Positions 42,963 to 48,059 of a stretch of 48,059 bases of DNA are shown in pieces; the stretch's first letter is position 1, and each line of letters starts with the position of its first letter. Origin of the DNA: Chryseobacterium echinoideorum (GTDB lineage: Bacteria > Bacteroidota > Bacteroidia > Flavobacteriales > Weeksellaceae); assembly GCF_007474535.1 (NCBI RefSeq), contig NZ_VKNW01000016.1, positions 1 to 48,059 of the forward strand. Direction: 5' to 3'. Position numbers and translations under genes: made by a program. Under the pieces are notes generated by a model. It saw only the letters and a list, made by a program, of their open reading frames with translations. It was not told where the DNA came from and did not search any database.

Positions 42963-43883
42963 TTAAATCATAAACCACTCATTTGCTAAACTTGCAGCAA
43001 GTCTTGCAGTACGATCCTGAATATCAAAATCGGGATTGACTTCTGCAATATCAAGAGCTGCCAGTTTTTCATTTCTTAGAATATGTTTGTAAACATGAAT
43101 AAAAGCTGCATCTGCAAAAATTCCGTTGTAGGCAGAAGCAGAAACTCCCGGTGCGATTGAAGCATTAAAAACATCCATGCAAATAGTCATATAAAGAACA
43201 TCAACCGATTCTGCCAATTCATTTACTCTTTCATATACCGAAGGAAGATTTTCAAAAAACAATTCATCCGCCAGAATATATTTCATTCCGAGTTGATGAG
43301 CCGTATCAAAGAGTTTCAATGTATTTGAATTTCGCTGAATTCCGATATGTAAAGAGTTGATTTCACCTTCCTGTGCAATTTGCCAAAAACCCGTTCCTGA
43401 ACTTGCCCCTACTCCACTTTCCGGCTGTCTGTTATCGAAATGGGCATCAAAATTTATAATACCAATTTTCAGTTCCGGAAAAGCCGTCCTAATGCCAAGA
43501 TAATGACCGAAGGTAACTTCATGTCCGCCACCCAGAACTAATGATTTCCCTCCTTTTAGCAGAACTTTCGAAACATTTTTAGCCAATAAGTTTTGAGTAC
43601 TTTCAAGATTTCTATCTTCACAAGTGATATTTCCAAAATCCAGAAGAGAAAAATCCGGAAATATTACCGGAAAATTAGCCATATTTTTTCTGATTATATC
43701 CGGTGCGCTTTTCGCTCCCTGTCGTCCTTTATTTCTGCGAACCCCTTCATCCACAGCAAAACCGTGCAGAACAAAATCATTCTTCGAAACCAAGTCATAA
43801 TTACTTTCCTTATTTACTCTCTGAAATAACCTGTGATAAAGGAGCTCTTCTCCGTCTAATCTTCCTTGCCAAATAGTATTCAT
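42963..43883 (-). CDS. hutG: Formimidoylglutamase (ureohydrolase family)
   Basis: A 306-residue ureohydrolase with metal ligands in GGGHEVTFGHY, NFDAHFDNR and CMDVFNASIAPG. It converts N-formimidoyl-L-glutamate to glutamate and formamide, the last step of histidine breakdown. It lies 19 nt downstream of hutI and is co-directional, which supports HutG rather than arginase or agmatinase. Confidence 0.87.
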   Translation of the reverse strand: MNTIWQGRLDGEELLYHRLFQRVNKESNYDLVSKNDFVLHGFAVDEGVRRNKGRQGAKSAPDIIRKNMANFPVIFPDFSLLDFGNITCEDRNLESTQNLLAKNVSKVLLKGGKSLVLGGGHEVTFGHYLGIRTAFPELKIGIINFDAHFDNRQPESGVGASSGTGFWQIAQEGEINSLHIGIQRNSNTLKLFDTAHQLGMKYILADELFFENLPSVYERVNELAESVDVLYMTICMDVFNASIAPGVSASAYNGIFADAAFIHVYKHILRNEKLAALDIAEVNPDFDIQDRTARLAASLANEWFMI

Positions 43884-43902
43884 TATTTTGGTAATTTAAA
43901 TT

Positions 43903-45129
43903 TTATTTGACTTTAGATCCATCAATATAAACATTTTCCGCTTTCAAACTTCCCTGATTGTAAAGAACATTCTGGAAATTATTGGTTTTAAAACTAACGA
44001 AATCAGCTTTATACCCATCTACCAACTTTCCTCTATCTTCCAGACCAAGAGCATAAGCCGAACGGAAAGTAATTCCTGCCAGAACTTCTGCAGTGGTAAG
44101 TTTCTCAAATGTTGCTAAAATTGAAGCCTGCGTAATCAGATTTCCCATTGGTGCAGAACCTGGATTCCAGTCACTTGCGATAGCTACAATGGCTCCGGCA
44201 TCTAATAGTTTCCTTGCAGGGGTAAATTTTTCACCCAATCCTAAACTGGCTCCGGGTAAAGCAGTCGCTACGGTATCTGAATTTGCCAAAAAATTAATAT
44301 CGTTATCAATCGTTGCTTCCAGATGATCAGCAGATTTTGCTCCTACTTCTACTGCAATTCTCGAACTTCCGGGTGTGAACTGATCTGCATGTACGGTAAT
44401 TTCAAACCCTAAATTTTTAGCTTTAAGCAAAAAATCTTTGCTTTCTTCAGGCTGGAATGCTGATTTTTCAATGAAAATATCAACACGTTTTGCTAAATTC
44501 TCTTCTTTAACTTTCGGAAGAATTTCATCTACGATATATCCTAAATATTCTTCGTTACTTCCATCAAAATCTCTTGGCTTCAAATGAGCAGAAAGACAGG
44601 TAGGAACTAAGGTTGCTTTTGTCTGAATCTGTGCTTTTTTGATCATCCGAAGCATTTTCAATTCGTTTTCTACATCCAGTCCGTAACCGCTTTTTACTTC
44701 GATGGTTGTAATTCCAAGAGAAACTAAAAAATCTATCCTTTGCAATAGAGTTTCTAATAACTCTTCTTCCGAAGCTGCTCTTGTATGCTGAACAGAACTC
44801 CAGATTCCGCCTCCGCTTTCAGCAATTTCGAGATATGTTTTTCCTGCATTCCGCATAGCAAAATCATTTGCGCGGTTTCCGCCAAAACAGATATGAGTAT
44901 GAGAATCTACAAAAGCCGGAAGCACAATCTGCTCTCCTTCAATGATTTCTATTTCTGCATTTTGATTGTCAGATTTTAATAATTCAAAATTTCCAACCTG
45001 CTGAATTTTATGATTGTCAATTAAAATTCCACCATCAGCAATAATTTCAAGTTGCTCATCAGAAAGTTTTCCTCTTAACGGAAGATTGGCAAGCGTTACA
45101 ACCTGCCTGAAAGGACCAATTAGTTTCAT
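43903..45129 (-). CDS. hutI: Imidazolonepropionase
   Basis: A 408-residue amidohydrolase. It has the metal motif DSHTHICFGGNRANDF, then TIEVKSGYG, ITVHADQF and ASDWNPGSAPMGN. It hydrolyses imidazolone propionate to formimidoylglutamate in histidine catabolism, giving the substrate for the adjacent hutG. No hutU or hutH is in the window. Confidence 0.94.
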   Translation of the reverse strand: MKLIGPFRQVVTLANLPLRGKLSDEQLEIIADGGILIDNHKIQQVGNFELLKSDNQNAEIEIIEGEQIVLPAFVDSHTHICFGGNRANDFAMRNAGKTYLEIAESGGGIWSSVQHTRAASEEELLETLLQRIDFLVSLGITTIEVKSGYGLDVENELKMLRMIKKAQIQTKATLVPTCLSAHLKPRDFDGSNEEYLGYIVDEILPKVKEENLAKRVDIFIEKSAFQPEESKDFLLKAKNLGFEITVHADQFTPGSSRIAVEVGAKSADHLEATIDNDINFLANSDTVATALPGASLGLGEKFTPARKLLDAGAIVAIASDWNPGSAPMGNLITQASILATFEKLTTAEVLAGITFRSAYALGLEDRGKLVDGYKADFVSFKTNNFQNVLYNQGSLKAENVYIDGSKVK

Positions 45130-45139
45130 TTAATAAAAG

Positions 45140-45298
45140 TTGAGGTTAAGGTTGAGGTTAAAAACCACCACTCTGTAATTTTGATTCTCAAAAATACTTA
45201 AAATATATCAATCTGATCTATTATAAACTGTCTGACTTGCATTCTTTGTTTTAATTTCGCTCCAAAATTAATCTTAGCCTCAGCCTCAATCTTAGACT
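45140..45298. repeat. Degenerate GAGGTTAAG-type hexamer repeats
   Basis: TTGAGGTTAAGGTTGAGGTTA (45140-45160) and the inverted ATCTTAGCCTCAGCCTCAAT (45271-45290) are diverged versions of one short unit, (GAGGYTRAGRYT)n. They face each other across the hutI-ruvB gap and could pair, or derive from a dispersed low-complexity repeat. Confidence 0.5.
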
Positions 45299-45334
45299 AA
45301 AATTCCTATCTTTACAGTAAATGAAATTGAATAA

Positions 45335-46357
45335 ATGCCAGATTTTTTACATCCAGATAAAGACAATTATTCCAGCGAAGAGCTGATGCAGGAGCAGCAA
45401 ATTCGTCCCCAAAGTTTTAAAGATTTTGCTGGTCAAAGAAAAACACTGGAAAATCTTGAAGTGTTTGTCACTGCAGCCAAAAAGCGGGGTGGTGCACTGG
45501 ATCATGTTCTTTTGCATGGTCCGCCCGGTTTGGGTAAAACTACTTTAGCCAATATTATTGCCAACGAACTGGGTGTAAACTGCAAAATTACATCAGGTCC
45601 GGTTTTGGATAAGCCGGGAAGCTTAGCTGGTTTACTGACCAATCTTGAAGAAAATGATGTGCTTTTCATTGACGAGATTCACAGACTTTCTCCTATTGTA
45701 GAAGAGTATCTTTATTCGGCGATGGAAGATTACAAGATAGACATCATGCTGGAAACTGGTCCTAATGCGAGAAGCGTTCAGATTAGCCTAAATCCTTTTA
45801 CATTAGTTGGTGCAACAACAAGAAGCGGAATGCTGACAAAACCAATGTTGGCAAGGTTCGGAATTCAAAGCAGACTTGAGTATTACACGATTGAGCTTTT
45901 ATCAATGATTATTATCAGAAGTGCCGGTGTTTTGGGAGTAAAAATTTATGAAGATGCTGCTATTGAAATTGCAAGACGCAGCCGTGGAACTCCCAGAATT
46001 GCCAACGCTCTTTTGAGAAGAGTCCGGGATTTTGCAGAAATTAAAGGAAATGGAGAAATTGAAATTGAAATTACTAAATATGCTTTAAATTCCTTGAATG
46101 TAGACGAATTTGGTTTAGATGAAATGGATAATAAAATCATGCGTGTTATGATTGAGAACTTCAAAGGAAAACCCGTTGGAATTTCAGCTTTGGCAACTTC
46201 CATTGCAGAAAATCCTGAAACTTTAGAAGAAGTTTATGAACCTTTTTTGATCCAGGAAGGTTTTATCATCAGAACTCCGAGAGGAAGAGAAGTGACGGAT
46301 AAAGCTTATAAACATCTAAATATTTCAAGACCGAAAAATCCGGGAGAACTTTTTTAG
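45335..46357 (+). CDS. ruvB: Holliday junction branch-migration helicase subunit RuvB
   Basis: A 340-residue AAA+ ATPase with Walker A LLHGPPGLGKTT, Walker B FIDEIHRL, sensor I GATTRSGML, the arginine region RFGIQSRLEYY, and a C-terminal winged helix (EPFLIQEGFIIRTPRGREVT). It drives branch migration with RuvA. The start gives the usual N-terminal length. Confidence 0.97.
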   Translation: MPDFLHPDKDNYSSEELMQEQQIRPQSFKDFAGQRKTLENLEVFVTAAKKRGGALDHVLLHGPPGLGKTTLANIIANELGVNCKITSGPVLDKPGSLAGLLTNLEENDVLFIDEIHRLSPIVEEYLYSAMEDYKIDIMLETGPNARSVQISLNPFTLVGATTRSGMLTKPMLARFGIQSRLEYYTIELLSMIIIRSAGVLGVKIYEDAAIEIARRSRGTPRIANALLRRVRDFAEIKGNGEIEIEITKYALNSLNVDEFGLDEMDNKIMRVMIENFKGKPVGISALATSIAENPETLEEVYEPFLIQEGFIIRTPRGREVTDKAYKHLNISRPKNPGELF

Positions 46358-46401
46358 CTCCACACAGAAATAAAGAATCAACAAAAACAAAAAATATATC
46401 A

Positions 46402-47268
46402 ATGAAGTTATATCCAATACAATGCGGAAAATTTAAGCTCGACGGCGGAGCCATGTTCGGAGTCGTCCCAAAGAGTTTGTGGGAAAAAACGAATCCTGCA
46501 GACGAAAGAAATCTAATTGAACTAGGAACGCGTTCTCTACTTATAGAAGATGGGAAAAAATTAATTCTAATTGACTGCGGTCTCGGGAACAAACAAGACG
46601 ATAAATTCTTCGGACACTATTCGCTCTGGGGAGATGATACTTTAGATAAAAACCTTCAGAAATACGGTTTTGTAAAAGAAGATATTACTGATGTATTTCT
46701 TACCCATCTTCATTTTGACCATTGTGGTGGTGCCATTGAATGGAATGATGATAAATCGGGCTATAGACCGGCTTTCAAAAACGCACAATTCTGGACCAAT
46801 GAAAACCATTGGAAATGGGCAACAGAACCCAATGCAAGAGAAAAAGCAAGCTTTCTGAAGGAAAACATTATTCCAATTCAGGAAAGCGGTCAGCTGAACT
46901 TCCTGCCTCTTCCTAAAAACGGGAATTACGGTTTTGTACCAGACTTAAAAATGGATGTTATTTTTGTTGATGGTCATACTGAGAAACAAATGCTTCCTGT
47001 TATCAAATATCAGGAAAAAACAATTGTTTTTGCTGCAGACCTCATTCCAACAGCAGGACATATTCCTCAGGTTTATGTAATGGGATATGACACTAGACCT
47101 TTATTAACCATAGAAGAAAAAGCTAAGTTTCTAAAGCAATGCGTGGAGAATGACTATCTTCTATTCTTTGAACATGATGCTCATCACGAACTTGCAAGTC
47201 TAAAGATGACCGAAAAGGGAGTGCGTCTTGATGAAACTTTTAGTTTTAATGATGTTTTTGGATATTAA
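46402..47268 (+). CDS. MBL-fold metallo-hydrolase
   Basis: A 288-residue metallo-beta-lactamase fold protein with the metal motif HLHFDHCGG, later VDGHTEKQ, the Asp in FAADLIPT and a final FEHDAHH. It belongs to the family of lactonase-like and related hydrolases; the substrate is not predictable. It lies 44 nt after ruvB and 8 nt before coaE. Confidence 0.85.
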   Translation: MKLYPIQCGKFKLDGGAMFGVVPKSLWEKTNPADERNLIELGTRSLLIEDGKKLILIDCGLGNKQDDKFFGHYSLWGDDTLDKNLQKYGFVKEDITDVFLTHLHFDHCGGAIEWNDDKSGYRPAFKNAQFWTNENHWKWATEPNAREKASFLKENIIPIQESGQLNFLPLPKNGNYGFVPDLKMDVIFVDGHTEKQMLPVIKYQEKTIVFAADLIPTAGHIPQVYVMGYDTRPLLTIEEKAKFLKQCVENDYLLFFEHDAHHELASLKMTEKGVRLDETFSFNDVFGY

Positions 47269-47276
47269 TTTTACTT

Positions 47277-47915
47277 ATGGAAAATTTATTGCATTCGGAA
47301 TCAAAAAAGACAGAGCCTCATCCTTCATCAAACTCTAAAATAATTGGCCTTACCGGAGGTATTGGTTCGGGTAAAACTACTGTAGCAAAATTTATAGAAA
47401 ACTGTGGATTTCCGGTTTATTATTCGGATGACAGAGCCAAAGAAATTGTAAACGACAATGCAGACTTAAAGGTAAAAATCAAAGAACTCTTAGGCGAAGA
47501 GTCTTATGATGAATATGATCTTTACAACAGAAAATTTGTTGCTAAGAGGGTGTTTGAGAGTGAGGATTTATTAGATAAGCTAAATCAGATTATTCATCCG
47601 GCGGTTCGTATTGATTTTGAGAATTGGGTAAAAAAACAAACTAAATATTTGATATTCAAAGAAACTGCTTTATTGTTTGAATTAAAACTTCATTTGGAAT
47701 GTTACCAATCTGTTTTAGTAACAGCAGAAGATAACATCAGAATAAAAAGGGTGATGGATCGTGACCAAAAAACATACCGGGAAGTACAGTCTATTATGGA
47801 AAATCAAATGTCGGAAAAAGAAAAAATAAAATTAGCAGATTATGTTATTTATAACAATACGAATCTGGATGATCTTAAAGAACAAACCGAGAAAGTCATT
47901 TTTGAAATAGAATAA
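47277..47915 (+). CDS. coaE: Dephospho-CoA kinase
   Basis: A 212-residue kinase with P-loop GLTGGIGSGKTTV preceded by a 22-residue N-terminal extension. The CoaE-type substrate region VYYSDDRAKEIV and the lid RVMDRDQKT follow. It adds the 3' phosphate in the last step of CoA synthesis. A terminator lies 20 nt downstream. Confidence 0.94.
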   Translation: MENLLHSESKKTEPHPSSNSKIIGLTGGIGSGKTTVAKFIENCGFPVYYSDDRAKEIVNDNADLKVKIKELLGEESYDEYDLYNRKFVAKRVFESEDLLDKLNQIIHPAVRIDFENWVKKQTKYLIFKETALLFELKLHLECYQSVLVTAEDNIRIKRVMDRDQKTYREVQSIMENQMSEKEKIKLADYVIYNNTNLDDLKEQTEKVIFEIE

Positions 47916-47936
47916 AACATACCTATTGTTTATAAA

Positions 47937-47974
47937 AGAAAAGTCACTGAAAGTTTTCAGTGACTTTTTTATAA
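47937..47974 (+). terminator. Terminator after coaE
   Basis: AAAAGTCACTGAAA and TTTCAGTGACTTTT form a 14-bp stem with a 2-nt loop, followed by TTTTTTAT. It would end the ruvB-MBL-coaE transcript. Confidence 0.8.
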
Positions 47975-47994
47975 CAAATACATCTCTTAAAAAA

Positions 47995-48022
47995 AATAAG
48001 CTCTCATATCTGAGAGCTTATT
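47995..48022. terminator. Second hairpin terminator near the window end
   Basis: AATAAGCTCTCA-TATC-TGAGAGCTTATT forms a 12-bp stem, preceded by an A8 run that becomes a T run on the minus strand. It probably ends a minus-strand gene beyond the window. Confidence 0.6.
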
Positions 48023-48059
48023 CTATATTTCAATTCAAATGAAGAATAATATATTTTAT

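Overview
The window looks like chromosome of a low-GC flavobacterium, most likely Chryseobacterium or a close relative (Weeksellaceae). Supporting signs are Bacteroidota promoters (TTTG about 20 nt ahead of TAnnTTTG) before rpsU, ssrA, acpP and other genes, the acpP-fabF-rnc-IPExxxVDY-pyk order, and families such as DUF3570, DUF4266 and IPExxxVDY that are typical of this group.

Layout. (1) 1-2650: four tRNA genes, hpf, a XerC-type recombinase, rpsU and the tmRNA gene ssrA. (2) About 2607-23626: a mobilizable genomic island integrated at the 3' end of ssrA. It has an imperfect 23-bp att repeat at both ends, paired GGTGCTA-type repeats just inside each end, and a tyrosine integrase at the right end. 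Its backbone is a MobV-like relaxase with an oriT-like hairpin, a TOPRIM primase-like protein, an SF3 helicase, an excisionase-like HTH protein and an iteron cluster. The cargo is a Gabija-like set (OLD ATPase-nuclease, UvrD-like helicase and an extra PD-(D/E)xK protein), a DarTG toxin-antitoxin pair, a BcgI-like restriction-modification pair, an XRE regulator, and a sigma factor/dead-Cas12f locus. (3) 23634-36906: chromosome again, with a CzcA-type heavy-metal RND efflux operon, a haem-binding protein, a P-type cation ATPase, two leaderless paralogous small proteins, and a thioredoxin/ApbE/DUF4266/DUF3570 group. (4) 36973-48059: housekeeping genes acpP, fabF, rnc, pyk, an aldehyde dehydrogenase, hutG, hutI, ruvB, an MBL hydrolase and coaE.

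The most interesting locus is 8973-11324. A strong promoter drives a highly structured RNA leader, then an ECF-like sigma factor with an extra C-terminal HTH, then, one base after its stop codon, a 364-residue Cas12f/TnpB homologue. All RuvC catalytic acids in that homologue are lost and the protein ends before the zinc finger and RuvC-III. Directly 3' lies a three-hairpin RNA ending in TACAAC, followed by an 11-nt guide-like segment and a T7 tract. I read this as an RNA-guided transcription-initiation system in which a dead Cas12f plus guide RNA recruits a dedicated sigma factor. I recall recent reports of such sigma/dCas12f pairs in Bacteroidota. The variant here sits in a mobile defence island, is C-terminally truncated, and has a second structured RNA whose sequence partly matches the guide. 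No target is proven from this window.
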